Part shown: positions 41,660-50,449 of the stretch, in pieces | Position numbering within the stretch: the first letter of the stretch is position 1 | Layout of the letters: each line of letters opens with the position of its first letter | Source of the DNA: Dankookia rubra | GTDB lineage: Bacteria > Pseudomonadota > Alphaproteobacteria > Acetobacterales > Acetobacteraceae | Reading direction: 5' to 3' | Assembly: GCF_004355005.1 (NCBI RefSeq) | Contig: NZ_SMSJ01000032.1 | Span: forward strand, 1 to 64,000 | Length of the DNA: 64,000 nt | Position numbers and translations under genes: made by a program | Notes under the pieces: model-generated | The model's database searches: none | The model's input: only the letters and a program-made list of their open reading frames with translations | Told to the model about the DNA's origin: nothing

Positions 41660-42322
41660 TCAGCGGTGGGACAGGCGGCGGACTAGCCAATCCCCAAGGG
41701 ATTGCAGGCCCTGCACCAGGATGATGAGGATCAGCACGACGCTCGCCATCACCTCCGGCATGAAGCGCTGGTAGCCGAAGCGGATGCCGAGATCGCCGAG
41801 CCCGCCACCGCCGATGGCGCCGGCCATGGCCGAGAAGCCGACCAGCGAGACCAGCGCGACGGTGACCGCGGCGATCAGCCCCGGTAGGGCCTCCGGCACC
41901 AGCACCTTGGTGACGATCTGCCAGCGCGAAGCGCCCATGGCGCGGGCCGCCTCCACCACCCCGGCATCCACCTCGCGCAGCGCATTCTCGAACAGCCGGG
42001 CGAGGAAGGCGGTGGCGGCCAGGGCCAGCGGCACGATGGCCGCGCCGGTGCCGATAGAGGTGCCGGCGACCAGCCGGGTGAAGGGCACGATGGCGACCAT
42101 CAGGATGATGAAGGGCGTCGAGCGCAGGGCATTGACCAGCAGGCCGAGCGGCCGCTGCAGCCAGGGCATTGGCCGCAGCCCGCCCGGGCCGGTGACCTGC
42201 AGCAGCAGCGCCAGCGGCAGGCCGCAGGCCACCGCGATAGCGGCGCTGGCGCCGACCATGACCAGCGTCTCCCAGAAGGCCTGCAGCAGCAGGTCCTGCA
42301 TCGTGGGCGTCAGCCAGCCCAT
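41660..42322 (-). CDS. metI: MetI-type ABC permease
   Basis: The 220-aa permease has about five helices and MetI features: LLVNALRSTPFIILMVAIVP, FLARLFENALREVDAGVVEA, ARAMGASRWQIVTKVLVPEA (EAA loop), GGGGLGDLGIRFGYQRF. It overlaps the ATPase stop by 13 bp. With MetN it forms the channel supplied by the two downstream MetQ receptors. Confidence 0.92.
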   Translation of the reverse strand: MGWLTPTMQDLLLQAFWETLVMVGASAAIAVACGLPLALLLQVTGPGGLRPMPWLQRPLGLLVNALRSTPFIILMVAIVPFTRLVAGTSIGTGAAIVPLALAATAFLARLFENALREVDAGVVEAARAMGASRWQIVTKVLVPEALPGLIAAVTVALVSLVGFSAMAGAIGGGGLGDLGIRFGYQRFMPEVMASVVLILIILVQGLQSLGDWLVRRLSHR

Positions 42323-43365
42323 GCCACATCCTCCTCGATCAGCAGGCCAAGCACGCGCATCCAGCCGAATGCGGCGTCGATCGCCGCCGCCGGGCCGTAG
42401 ACCGCCAGCGCCATGACGCCGAAGGGCTCGCCGGCGATCTCGTCCACCCGGCCGGACACGATGTTGATGTCGATGCCGAAATCGCGGCTCGCCTCGCTGA
42501 TAACCGGCCGGGTGCTGTGCGGGCCGAGGAAGAGCACCTGCGCCAGCCGGCGCTGCTGCCCCAGGCCCGGCTCCGGCAGCCGGGCCAGGGTGCCGGGCGG
42601 CACGCCATGGCCGATCACCTCGGCGACGAAGCGGCGCGTGGTGGGGTGCGCCGGGCGGGTGAAGACCTCGAAGACCCGGCCCTGCTCGATGATGCGCCCT
42701 GCCTCCATCACCGCCACGCGGTCGCAGATCGCCTTCACCACGCCCATCTCGTGCGTGATAAGCAGCACGGTCAATTCGAGCTGGTCGCGCAGCCGGCGGA
42801 TCAGCGCCAGGATCTCCGCGGTGGTCTCGGGATCCAGCGCGCTGGTCGCCTCGTCACAGAGCAGCACGGCGGGGGCCGAGGCCAGGGCACGAGCGATGCC
42901 GACGCGCTGCTTCTGGCCGCCTGAGAGCTGCGCCGGGAAGGCATCCCGCTTCGCGTCCAGCCCGACCAGCGGCAGCAGCTCTGCCACCCGCGCCCGGCGC
43001 GCGGCGGCGGGCATCCCGGCGACCTCTAGCGGGAAGGCGATGTTCTCCGCGACCGTCCGGCGATGGTGCAGGTTGAAGTGCTGAAAGACCATGCCGATGC
43101 CGCGGCGGGCGGCGCGAAGGCCGCCCTCATCGAGCGCCAGCAGGTCCTGGCCCATCACTGTGATGCTGCCGGCGTTCGGCCGTTCCAGCAGGTTCACCGT
43201 GCGGATCAGCGTCGACTTGCCGGCCCCGGACCGGCCGACGATGCCGAAGATCTCGCCGGTGCGGAGTTCGAGCGAGACATCGTCAAGCGCAACCGCGCCA
43301 CCAGCAACGAATCGCTTGCGGAGACCGGCAAGGCGGATTGCGGGGGGATCGGTGACATCGCGCAT
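42310..43365 (-). CDS. metN: MetN-type ABC ATPase with C-terminal NIL domain
   Basis: The 351-aa ATPase has Walker A GRSGAGKSTLIRTVNLLERP, FQHFNLHHRRTV, signature LSGGQKQRVGIARAL, Walker B LLCDEATSALDPET and THEMGVVKAICD. The C-terminal ~80 residues (RPVISEASRDFGIDINIVSG, PFGVMALAVYG) are a NIL domain, which in MetN binds methionine and inhibits transport. That supports a methionine-like substrate with feedback control. ATG 43365 begins the four-gene operon. Confidence 0.93.
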   Translation of the reverse strand: MRDVTDPPAIRLAGLRKRFVAGGAVALDDVSLELRTGEIFGIVGRSGAGKSTLIRTVNLLERPNAGSITVMGQDLLALDEGGLRAARRGIGMVFQHFNLHHRRTVAENIAFPLEVAGMPAAARRARVAELLPLVGLDAKRDAFPAQLSGGQKQRVGIARALASAPAVLLCDEATSALDPETTAEILALIRRLRDQLELTVLLITHEMGVVKAICDRVAVMEAGRIIEQGRVFEVFTRPAHPTTRRFVAEVIGHGVPPGTLARLPEPGLGQQRRLAQVLFLGPHSTRPVISEASRDFGIDINIVSGRVDEIAGEPFGVMALAVYGPAAAIDAAFGWMRVLGLLIEEDVAWAG

Positions 43366-43436
43366 GGCGCCGGCGTTATGGCCCGGCAGCAGGAGCAATG
43401 TCTAATGCCTGGCCAGCATGGCAGCCATTGCGCCAG

Positions 43437-43730
43437 TCATGGCGATGCGGCCCCCCGACAATGCGCCGCGGCCGGGTGCCAGCCGGGCAGCCGTGGCCGG
43501 CCGAACAGCTTGTTGCACAGCGTGCCCGACCGGTACTCCCGCTTGTAGCGGCCGCGGCGCTGCAATTCGGACACCAGGTGCCGCGCGACGTCCTCGAAGG
43601 TTTCGGGCAGCACGGCATAGGCGAGGTTAAGCCCGTCGACGCCGGTCTGCTCGACCCAGTCTTCCACCGCATCTGCCATTTGGCACGCATCGCCGACGAT
43701 CACCGGCACGATGCCGCCGATCGAGACGCG
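43437..43730 (-). pseudogene. C-terminal fragment of an NtaA/DszA-type flavin monooxygenase
   Basis: The minus-strand frame reads SIGGIVPVIVGDACQMADAV, EDWVEQTGVDGLNLAYAVLP, ETFEDVARHLVSELQRRGRY and GTLCNKLFGRPRLPGWHP, the last ~90 residues of the large monooxygenase group represented intact at 31421. About 350 N-terminal residues are missing. The fragment begins where a truncated Bug signal peptide ends, in another frame. Confidence 0.75.
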
Positions 43731-43840
43731 TTGGACGAGGTGACGAGGCGGAGCGAGCGGTCCGGAAAGCCGGTGGCGCGGCTGTAGCGAGAAGCCAGGG
43801 CGGCTGCCGCGCTAACCAACAGGTGGCGGCGTACAAACAT
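43726..43840 (-). pseudogene. N-terminal fragment of a Bug receptor
   Basis: The minus-strand frame from ATG 43840 reads FVRRHLLVSAAAALASRYSR, ATGFPDRSLRLVTSSNAS, then leaves the Bug family. It matches the signal peptide and first strand of the intact Bug at 30361 (FARRHLLAGAATV..., FPQRPLRLVVSS). A deletion has joined it to the monooxygenase fragment, so neither gene works. Confidence 0.7.
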
Positions 43841-44050
43841 GGTCTGAACCCTTTGGGTCACTGGTGATGCAGTACGATGACGCTCAGGCGCCGCTGCGAC
43901 AGCGCGCCCTGACGCCACTCCAAGCTCCGGCCGAGGATTGGCCCCAACTCGCCCGGACGGCGCGAGGCGTGCGGAAGAGGCTTATGGCACCCGACTGGAT
44001 GCCTGGGGTCGTCATGCGTCGGGAGGCGCCCAACCACGTGCCCCGACCAC

Positions 44051-44236
44051 TCACATGGTGGCCATTGCAGCAAGGAGGATAGCTTCCGTCGTATCCTCCG
44101 CCGGTGGCGGCAGCGCCGCGTGCAGCTTGATGCCGAGCGCCACGACGGAGACGGCAAGGGTGACCGTCGTCGCCTCCGGCGTCGCAGTCAGCATGGCGGC
44201 AGCGGGAAGCACCAGGGTGGTCGTCAAGATGCCCAT
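44051..44236 (-). CDS. 61-aa hydrophobic small protein
   Basis: The product begins GILTTTLVLPAAAMLTATPE and continues with a second hydrophobic segment (TTVTLAVSVVALGIKLHAAL), ending EDTTEAILLAAMATM, so it may span the membrane once or twice. AGGAG sits nine bases before ATG, and the gene starts 14 bp after the SsuB-type stop, which favours it as the last cistron of the operon. No family is recognised; it could be a shadow frame. Confidence 0.45.
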   Translation of the reverse strand: MGILTTTLVLPAAAMLTATPEATTVTLAVSVVALGIKLHAALPPPAEDTTEAILLAAMATM

Positions 44237-44250
44237 GATTTGACGCTCCT

Positions 44251-45009
44251 TCACGTGGCTTCAGCAAGGCCAAGCAGGCCCAAGATCTCTTCTCGCCGTG
44301 CCACAAGGCCTGGGTGGTCCCGCCGCCGTGGCCGCTGCTGTTCCACGCGGATATCGGCGCGAATGCGGGCTGGGCGGTCGCTGAGGACCAGCACGCGGTC
44401 GGCCAGCAGCAGCGCCTCCTCCACGTCATGCGTCACCAGCAAGGCGGTGAAGCCTTCGCGCTCCCACAATGCGACCAACTCACGCTGCATCGCCAAGCGC
44501 GTGAGGCTGTCGAGCTTGCCGAGCGGCTCGTCGAGCATCAGCACGCGTGGCTGGTTCACCAGCGCGCGGGCCAGCGAGGCGCGCTGTGCCATGCCGCCGG
44601 ACAGCTGGTGCGGCAACGCCTCGGCGAAGGCGGACAGGCCGACCAGCGACAGCGCGTCGTCGATCCGTCCGGCATCGGCGCGCAGCGTGCCGCGTGCCTC
44701 CGGCCCGATCTGCGCATTGCCGCGCACCGTCCGCCAGGGAAACAGCGTCGGGTCCTGGAACATGATCGTGCGGCTGGGATCGGTGCCGGTGATCTCGCGT
44801 CCATCGACCAGCAGCCGGCCTTCGGTCGGCGGCTCCAGCCCCGCCACCAGCCGCAGCAGCGTGGACTTGCCGCAGCCGGAGGGGCCGAGCAGGGCGACGA
44901 ACTCGCCGGGCTCCGCGGTGAAGTCGATATCCTCGAGCACGGGCAAAGCCCGCTTCTCGAGCGCGAAAGCGTGGCTGACGCCGCGCACCTCTAGCCGTGC
45001 GCCGTTCAC
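44251..45009 (-). CDS. SsuB/TauB-type ABC transporter ATPase
   Basis: The 252-aa ATPase has Walker A GPSGCGKSTLLRLVAGLEPP, MFQDPTLFPWRTV, signature LSGGMAQRASLARALVNQPR, Walker B LMLDEPLGKLDSLT and THDVEEALLLADR. DEPLGKLD and LFPWRTV are typical of nitrate/sulfonate importers. GTG 45009 overlaps the permease stop (GTGA). The longer upstream frame is a shadow. Confidence 0.92.
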   Translation of the reverse strand: MNGARLEVRGVSHAFALEKRALPVLEDIDFTAEPGEFVALLGPSGCGKSTLLRLVAGLEPPTEGRLLVDGREITGTDPSRTIMFQDPTLFPWRTVRGNAQIGPEARGTLRADAGRIDDALSLVGLSAFAEALPHQLSGGMAQRASLARALVNQPRVLMLDEPLGKLDSLTRLAMQRELVALWEREGFTALLVTHDVEEALLLADRVLVLSDRPARIRADIRVEQQRPRRRDHPGLVARREEILGLLGLAEAT

Positions 45010-46004
45010 CACCGGACCAGCCCCTTCTGCCAGGAGAGCAGGTGGTCGCGCAGCCGGAACAGCAGGGTGACGGCGGAGGAGCACATCAGCGCCAGCACCA
45101 GCAGCGCGGCATACATGTTGGCATAGGCCGCCCAGCCCTGGGCCCATTGCATGTACCAGCCGAGCCCGGCCTTCACGCCCATCATCTCGGCCACCACCAG
45201 CACGCTGAAGGACGCGCCGAGCCCCACGAAGAGGCCGACGAAGACCGAGGGCATCGCCGCCGGTACCGCGACCTTCCGCACCAGGAACCAGGGCGTGGCA
45301 CCCATGGTCCGCGCAACGTCGTAATAGGATTTCGACACGGCGGAGACGCCCGACCAGGTCAGCACCGTCACCGGGAAGAAGCTGGCCAGGGCGATCAGGA
45401 AGGTGCTGGCACCACGGCTGCTGGTGAAGGCAAAGAAGGCGATCGGCAGCCAGGCCGTCGCTGGCAGCGGCCCGATGAGCCGCACCACCGGATGTGCCCA
45501 GTAGCCGACGAGGCGCGACCAGCCCATCGCCACGCCGAACAGGAACCCGATGGAGGCCCCCAGCGCATAGCCCGGCACCACCAGCAGCACGCTGCGCCAG
45601 ACGCTCTCGCCGAGCCGGGCGTAGTCGTCGGTGAAGACCTCCAGGATCGATTGCGGCGCGGCGAAGAACGGCCGCGGCAGCCAGTCCAGCTTGGCGGTCA
45701 CCAGTTCCCATGCCGTCAGCGCCAGGGCCAGCACCAGCAGCCAGGGCCCGGCGGCGCGCAGCGGGGCGAGACGAGGCGCAAGCGCCGGCAGCGTCGCCGC
45801 GATGGCACCCGCTTGGATCGCCGCGCCGAAGCCTGCGGCCAGTACCGCCAGTTCCCAGCTGCGGCCGAGGTCGTCGGCATCAGGCCAGAGCGAGATCAGC
45901 GCCGCCGTGCCGATCCAGGCTAGGCCGGCAGCCCAGCCGGAAGGCCAGAAAGGTGCCCGCGCGGCAGGTGCTGCGATCCGCGCGCCGAGCGTCGTCGCGC
46001 TCAT
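45006..46004 (-). CDS. SsuC-type ABC permease with extra N-terminal helices
   Basis: The 332-aa permease is about 70 residues longer than usual SsuC. The conserved core starts near residue 85 (LLVLALALTAWELVTAKLDW) and includes GPLPATAWLPIAFFAFTSSR, YYDVARTMGATPWFLVRKVA (EAA loop) and VAEMMGVKAGLGWYMQWAQG. The extra N-terminal part holds two more hydrophobic segments (AGLAWIGTAALISLWP, AGFGAAIQAGAIAATLPAL) of unknown role. Coupled by overlaps to receptor and ATPase genes. Confidence 0.9.
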   Translation of the reverse strand: MSATTLGARIAAPAARAPFWPSGWAAGLAWIGTAALISLWPDADDLGRSWELAVLAAGFGAAIQAGAIAATLPALAPRLAPLRAAGPWLLVLALALTAWELVTAKLDWLPRPFFAAPQSILEVFTDDYARLGESVWRSVLLVVPGYALGASIGFLFGVAMGWSRLVGYWAHPVVRLIGPLPATAWLPIAFFAFTSSRGASTFLIALASFFPVTVLTWSGVSAVSKSYYDVARTMGATPWFLVRKVAVPAAMPSVFVGLFVGLGASFSVLVVAEMMGVKAGLGWYMQWAQGWAAYANMYAALLVLALMCSSAVTLLFRLRDHLLSWQKGLVRW

Positions 46005-47077
46005 GCCGGCACCCCCGTCAGAACATCCGCGAAGATTTTGTCCGACAACCGCAGCGGATCGGTGTTCGGCCGCATGACCTTGACCAGCTTCAGTTCGTCA
46101 ATGTAGGCGACAAGCTCGAAACGCAGCGCGCTGCCGACCGGGTGGTGGCCATGGGTGTGGCTGCGCAGCATGGCGGTTAGCGCTGGCACAGGTGCCCTCG
46201 CATAGGGCGCGAAGATCTCCGCGGCCGCCTCCGGTTGCGCATGCACCCATTCCTGCGCCTCGAGCAATGCCGCGGTGACGGCACGGGCGGCGGCGCGATC
46301 CTGCCGGATCAGGCTGCCGCGGACGCCGAGGATGCAGCAGGACCGGGCCGCGTACTCGCCCTCCAGGTTGTTGGTCACCTCGACGAGCCCGTCACGGTCG
46401 CGGATCAGCGACGCTAGCGGGTCGCCGAGCGCGAAGCCCTGGATGTCACCGCGCTTCAGTGCCTCGCCCAGCAAGTCGGCGGGGAACTGGCGCCAGGTGA
46501 GGTCGCGCTCGGGGTCGAGCCCCTGCTTGGCGGCGACGATGGAGAAGAAGTTCTTGTCCGGCGCTGCCATGTCGGAAGCGCCAAGGGCCTTGCCCTTGAA
46601 GTCCGAGAGCTTGGTGATACCGCTGCCCGGCAGGGCGAAGAGCCGCATGCAGCCGCCATGCGTCGCGGCGGTGATTTTCACGTCGAAGCCCTGCTCCAAC
46701 GGTTTCAGCCAGCGCAGCGCCATGCCAACGCCGGCGTCCGCCTTGCCGGTGGCGATTGCCTCCAGGAGCTGGTCGGTAGAGCCGCCGAAATTGATCAGCT
46801 CCACGTCCAGGTTGTGCCGCTCGAAGATGCCCTGCGTTGCGGCGACGGGAACGCCGACGACGCAGATCGCATTGGCGTTCCAGGTCAGCTTCAGTTTGCG
46901 GCGCGGTCCGGGCGCCGCGGCCGCTGCGAGGCCGCCGGCGCCGACCCGGCAGATTGGAGCATCTGCGAAGGGATCGGGCGGCGCAAAGCCGAGCGGTGCC
47001 ATCGCACCGGCCGGTACTGCCATTGCCGCCACGCCTGCGGCGCGCAGCAGGGCGCGGCGGGAGGAGATCTCGCTCAT
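46001..47077 (-). CDS. nitrate/sulfonate-type ABC substrate-binding protein
   Basis: The 358-aa protein has a Tat-like signal (SSRRALLRAAGVAAMAVPAG) and the NrtA/SsuA-like fold: LTWNANAICVVGVPVAATQG, IFERHNLDVELINFGGSTDQ, LLEAIATGKADAGVGMALRW, ALKRGDIQGFALGDPLASLI. The second ATG (47077) has GGAG nine bases upstream and is preferred. Cotranscribed with permease and ATPase; substrate probably a sulfonate or similar anion. Confidence 0.9.
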   Translation of the reverse strand: MSEISSRRALLRAAGVAAMAVPAGAMAPLGFAPPDPFADAPICRVGAGGLAAAAAPGPRRKLKLTWNANAICVVGVPVAATQGIFERHNLDVELINFGGSTDQLLEAIATGKADAGVGMALRWLKPLEQGFDVKITAATHGGCMRLFALPGSGITKLSDFKGKALGASDMAAPDKNFFSIVAAKQGLDPERDLTWRQFPADLLGEALKRGDIQGFALGDPLASLIRDRDGLVEVTNNLEGEYAARSCCILGVRGSLIRQDRAAARAVTAALLEAQEWVHAQPEAAAEIFAPYARAPVPALTAMLRSHTHGHHPVGSALRFELVAYIDELKLVKVMRPNTDPLRLSDKIFADVLTGVPA

Positions 47078-47230
47078 CTCAGGCATCTCCGGTCGAGAGG
47101 ATGCGTTCGACCCGGACTATGATGGCCTGCGGGTTACGCAACGGATCTGGGATCGGGCAGGCGCGGTCAGCCGTGGCTGCCAGCGCGCGGTCGGCCGGGC
47201 GCCTGCGAGAGAGGTATTCGTTGAGGGTCG

Positions 47231-48334
47231 TCATTCCGCGGCCACCGCAATGGCGCCGCGGGCCGCGATTGCAGTGCGGGTCGCTGGCAACAGCTCGGCG
47301 CCGTACTGCACCGCATCCTCCAGCGGGTCGAAGCCGCGGATCAGGAAGGTGTCGACGCCCAGCGCATAGTAATCCGCCAGTGCATCGGCCACCTGTTCCG
47401 GTGTGCCTACCAGGGCCGTGGTATTGGCGCCGGCGCCGACGGCGCCCGCCACCTCGGTCCAGAGCCGCGCGTCACGCACCCGGCCGCCTGCTGCGGCTTC
47501 CAGCAGCCGCTTCGAGCCGATGCTCTCCGGCTTCCGCCCGCCGGAGCCAACAGCATCTGCGCGCAACTCGCGGATGCGGGTGATGATGCGATCGGCGCGG
47601 GCCCAGGCAGCGTCCTCGGTTGCTGCCAGGACCGGGCGGAAGGACATGCTGAAGCGGATTGCCGCCGGATCGCGGCCAGCCTTAGACACGCTCGACCGTA
47701 CGCGGGAGATCGTCTCCCGCGCCTGGTCGAGGGTCTCGCCCCAGAAGGCGTAGACATCGGCGATGCGGCCGGCGATGTCGATGGCGACGTCCGACGACCC
47801 GCCGAAGAACACCGGGATATGCGGCTGTTGTAGCGGCTTTACCTCGGCAAAGCCCTCTTCGAAGCGGTAGTAGGTACCGGCATGGGTGAAGGGCTTGTCG
47901 CTGGTCCAGAGCTGCTTCAGCAGCGCGACGTATTCCTCGGACCGGGCATAGCGCTCGGCATGGTCCAGCCAGTCGCCATCCCTGCGCTGCTCGGCTGAGC
48001 TGCCGCCGGAAATGATATGCACCGCGGCGCGGCCACCTGAGAGCTGGTCAAAGGTGGCGAATTGCCGCGCCGCGAGCGTCGGCGCGATGAAGCCTGGCCG
48101 GTGCGCGACCATGAAGCCGATCCGGCTGGTCGCAGCAGCGGCGTGGGAGGCGACGAGCAGCGCATCGGGCGAAGTGCTACCCCAAGCGACTAGGATGCGG
48201 TCGAAACCGGCCGCCTCATGCGCCTGGGCAAAGCGCTGGATGTAATCGGGATCGATCACTGCGCCGGTGGGTGGATGAATTTCGGACTGCGCGCGGTGCG
48301 CGATCATGCCGATGAACTGCAGCGGATGGGGCAT
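47231..48334 (-). CDS. SsuD-like FMNH2-dependent monooxygenase
   Basis: The 367-aa luciferase-like enzyme shows LQFIGMIAHRAQSEIHPPTG, RILVAWGSTSPDALLVASHA, TSRIGFMVAHRPGFIAPTLA, GRAAVHIISGGSSAEQRRDG, and PHIPVFFGGSSDVAIDIAGR, typical of alkanesulfonate monooxygenase SsuD and its relatives. It would release sulfite and an aldehyde from sulfonates using reduced FMN; no SsuE-type reductase is in the window. ATG 48334 has GAGGAG upstream. Confidence 0.9.
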   Translation of the reverse strand: MPHPLQFIGMIAHRAQSEIHPPTGAVIDPDYIQRFAQAHEAAGFDRILVAWGSTSPDALLVASHAAAATSRIGFMVAHRPGFIAPTLAARQFATFDQLSGGRAAVHIISGGSSAEQRRDGDWLDHAERYARSEEYVALLKQLWTSDKPFTHAGTYYRFEEGFAEVKPLQQPHIPVFFGGSSDVAIDIAGRIADVYAFWGETLDQARETISRVRSSVSKAGRDPAAIRFSMSFRPVLAATEDAAWARADRIITRIRELRADAVGSGGRKPESIGSKRLLEAAAGGRVRDARLWTEVAGAVGAGANTTALVGTPEQVADALADYYALGVDTFLIRGFDPLEDAVQYGAELLPATRTAIAARGAIAVAAE

Positions 48335-48350
48335 GGGGTGGTCTCCTCGT

Positions 48351-49301
48351 TCAGGCGATGCGGAGGCGGCGCAGTGAGGCACCGATGGCTGCATGGTCGG
48401 CAGCGACACGCTGGCCGAGCTCCGCGGGACTGATCGGCTCCGGCTTCAGGCCGAAGCGGCGCAGCGCGGCGGCCACTTCCGCCTCCTCCAGGCTGTCGTT
48501 GAAGTCGCGGTTCAGCCGGGTGACCACCGGCTCCGGCGTGCCGGCCGGCGCGAAGAGGCCGAACCAGCCGCTGCCCGGCCAGGTGCGGCCGATGCCAAGC
48601 TCGGCGGCGGTCGGCAGGTCCGGGAAGGCACCCCAGCGGTCCGGGCCGAGGGTCGCGAGGGCGCGTAGCCGGCCGGACTGCACATGCGGCGCGGCAATCG
48701 GGTCGATGATCAGGTGGCAATCGCCGGCAACGACGCTGTTGGCCGCCGGGGCGCTGCCCGGGAAAGGCACGTGCACCGCCTCAAACCGCCCTTCGTCGGC
48801 CAGCAGTGCCCCCCGCAAATGTCCGGCCGAGCCGATGCCGGCGGAGCTGTAGTTCAGGAACCCGGGCTGGCGTCGGGCGAAGGCGATCAGCTCCGGCAGC
48901 GTCTGCACGGGGACCGAGGGATGTACTGCGACCAGGCTATAGGCCTCGCCGGCCGAGGCGATGGGCACCAGATCGCGCAGTGGATCGTAGCCGACCGCCG
49001 AGAGATGCGGCGCGATGGTCAGATTGCCGGCTGAGGCGTTGAGCAGCGTGTAGCCGTCCGGCTTCGCCTCCGCCACCAGCCGGGCACCCACCGCGCCACC
49101 GGCGCCCGCCTTGTTCTCCACCACCACCGGCACGCCCAGCCGCGGCCCGAGCGCCCGGGTCATGACGCGGGAGACGTTGTCGTTGGTTGCCCCCGGCGGG
49201 AAGGGCGAGACGTAGCGGATTGGCCGGTCGGGGAAGCCCTGCGCCCGAGCGACGAAGGGCGCCGCGAGGCCGGCGCCCAGCAGCAGGCGGCGGGCGATCA
49301 T
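48351..49301 (-). CDS. Bug-family periplasmic receptor
   Basis: The 316-aa protein has signal IARRLLLGAGLAAPFVARAQ, then FPDRPIRYVSPFPPGATNDN, GVPVVVENKAGAGGAVGARL, PDGYTLLNASAGNLTIAPHL, and VPFPGSAPAANSVVAGDCHL. It is a complete Bug receptor with no TctAB permease nearby. Start and upstream stop overlap (ATGA). Its place inside a sulfonate operon implies that the sequestered ligand may be delivered to the ABC system or sensed. Confidence 0.92.
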   Translation of the reverse strand: MIARRLLLGAGLAAPFVARAQGFPDRPIRYVSPFPPGATNDNVSRVMTRALGPRLGVPVVVENKAGAGGAVGARLVAEAKPDGYTLLNASAGNLTIAPHLSAVGYDPLRDLVPIASAGEAYSLVAVHPSVPVQTLPELIAFARRQPGFLNYSSAGIGSAGHLRGALLADEGRFEAVHVPFPGSAPAANSVVAGDCHLIIDPIAAPHVQSGRLRALATLGPDRWGAFPDLPTAAELGIGRTWPGSGWFGLFAPAGTPEPVVTRLNRDFNDSLEEAEVAAALRRFGLKPEPISPAELGQRVAADHAAIGASLRRLRIA

Positions 49302-50449
49302 GGCGCGCCCCCTGCCAACGCCGCGCGGCCTGCCGCCAGATGTGCGGCATCCTCGGCCGGTGCGTGCATACGGGCGCATTGCACGTCCCGCCAGTGCCGC
49401 TCCAGCGGGTTGGCCCGGTCATGCGCGTGATTGCCGGCCAGCAGCGTGCAGAGCTCCACCGCGCGCACGGCGTTGTCCGCCAAGATCACCTTCAGCGCGC
49501 CGGACTCGGCGGTGGAAGGCGGCTGGCCGGCATCGGTCGCCAAAGCCAGCGCCTCGGCAATGCGCGCATTGGCAGCGATCAACCCCTCGACTTGGCCAAT
49601 CGATTCCTGGACGCGCGCCAGCGTGGCCAGCGGCGCGCCGAGGTTGCTCGGCTTGCGGGCGTGCAGGAAGCCGATGGTCCAGTCGCGCGCGGCGCGAGCG
49701 ACGCCGGTATAGACTGCCGTGACCAGTACCGTGTTCCAGGCCATCTGCGTCGCGTCTGGCCCGCCGGCCGCACCCGGCGCGGCCAAGCCGATGGCGTGCT
49801 CCGCCGGGATCGGCACGTCGCGGAACAGCACGTCATGGCTGCCGGACGCGCGCAGGCCGAGATGGTCCCAGGTCTCGACGATCTCGATGCCCGGCGCATC
49901 GGCCGGTACCAGGAAGGTGCCGATGCGCGGCTCGGCTTCGTCGGTACGGCCATGCACCTCGAGCCAGCGGAGGCCGGGGACTCCGGTGCTGTAGCGCTTG
50001 TGCCCGGAGATCAGCCAACCTTCGGCGGTGCGGCGCGCGACGGTCGCCGGCAGGCCGCCGCGCGTGGGGGAGCCGAGCTCGAGCTCGACCCTCAACGCAT
50101 TGATCAGCGCGCCCTTGGTGACCGCGTCACGTTGCACCCGCTGGCGCAGCGCCGCCGGCCAGGCTGGGCTCCGCGCGAGGGCGGCGTGCTTGATGTACTG
50201 CATGGCCAGGACCAGCGCGGTCGCGGGGCAGGCTGCGCCGATCCGCGCCACTGCCTCAGTCGCCAGCTGCAAACCGGCACCGCCGCCGCCCAACGCCGCG
50301 GGCACGGTCAAGCCCGGCAGCCCCGCGTTGCCCAACAAGGCAAGGCTGTCGTGTGGGAAGGAGCCTTCCCGGTCGTGCCGTACGGCGGCGGCTGCAACGT
50401 CCGGCAGTAGCGCGGACAAGGCCGCAAGCGGTGTAGCCTGGGCGTTCAT
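49298..50449 (-). CDS. acyl-CoA dehydrogenase-like flavoprotein (SfnB/DszC-like)
   Basis: The 383-aa protein has the acyl-CoA dehydrogenase fold: GNAGLPGLTVPAALGGGGAG, LVLAMQYIKHAALARSPAWP, GWLISGHKRYSTGVPGLRWL, ETWDHLGLRASGSHDVLFRD, and a C-terminal helical bundle. Among sulfur-scavenging operons this group includes SfnB and DszC-type flavin monooxygenases that oxidise sulfones or thioethers with FMNH2. The catalytic Glu of true dehydrogenases is not evident. ATG 50449 overlaps the upstream small gene (ATGA). Confidence 0.88.
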   Translation of the reverse strand: MNAQATPLAALSALLPDVAAAAVRHDREGSFPHDSLALLGNAGLPGLTVPAALGGGGAGLQLATEAVARIGAACPATALVLAMQYIKHAALARSPAWPAALRQRVQRDAVTKGALINALRVELELGSPTRGGLPATVARRTAEGWLISGHKRYSTGVPGLRWLEVHGRTDEAEPRIGTFLVPADAPGIEIVETWDHLGLRASGSHDVLFRDVPIPAEHAIGLAAPGAAGGPDATQMAWNTVLVTAVYTGVARAARDWTIGFLHARKPSNLGAPLATLARVQESIGQVEGLIAANARIAEALALATDAGQPPSTAESGALKVILADNAVRAVELCTLLAGNHAHDRANPLERHWRDVQCARMHAPAEDAAHLAAGRAALAGGAP

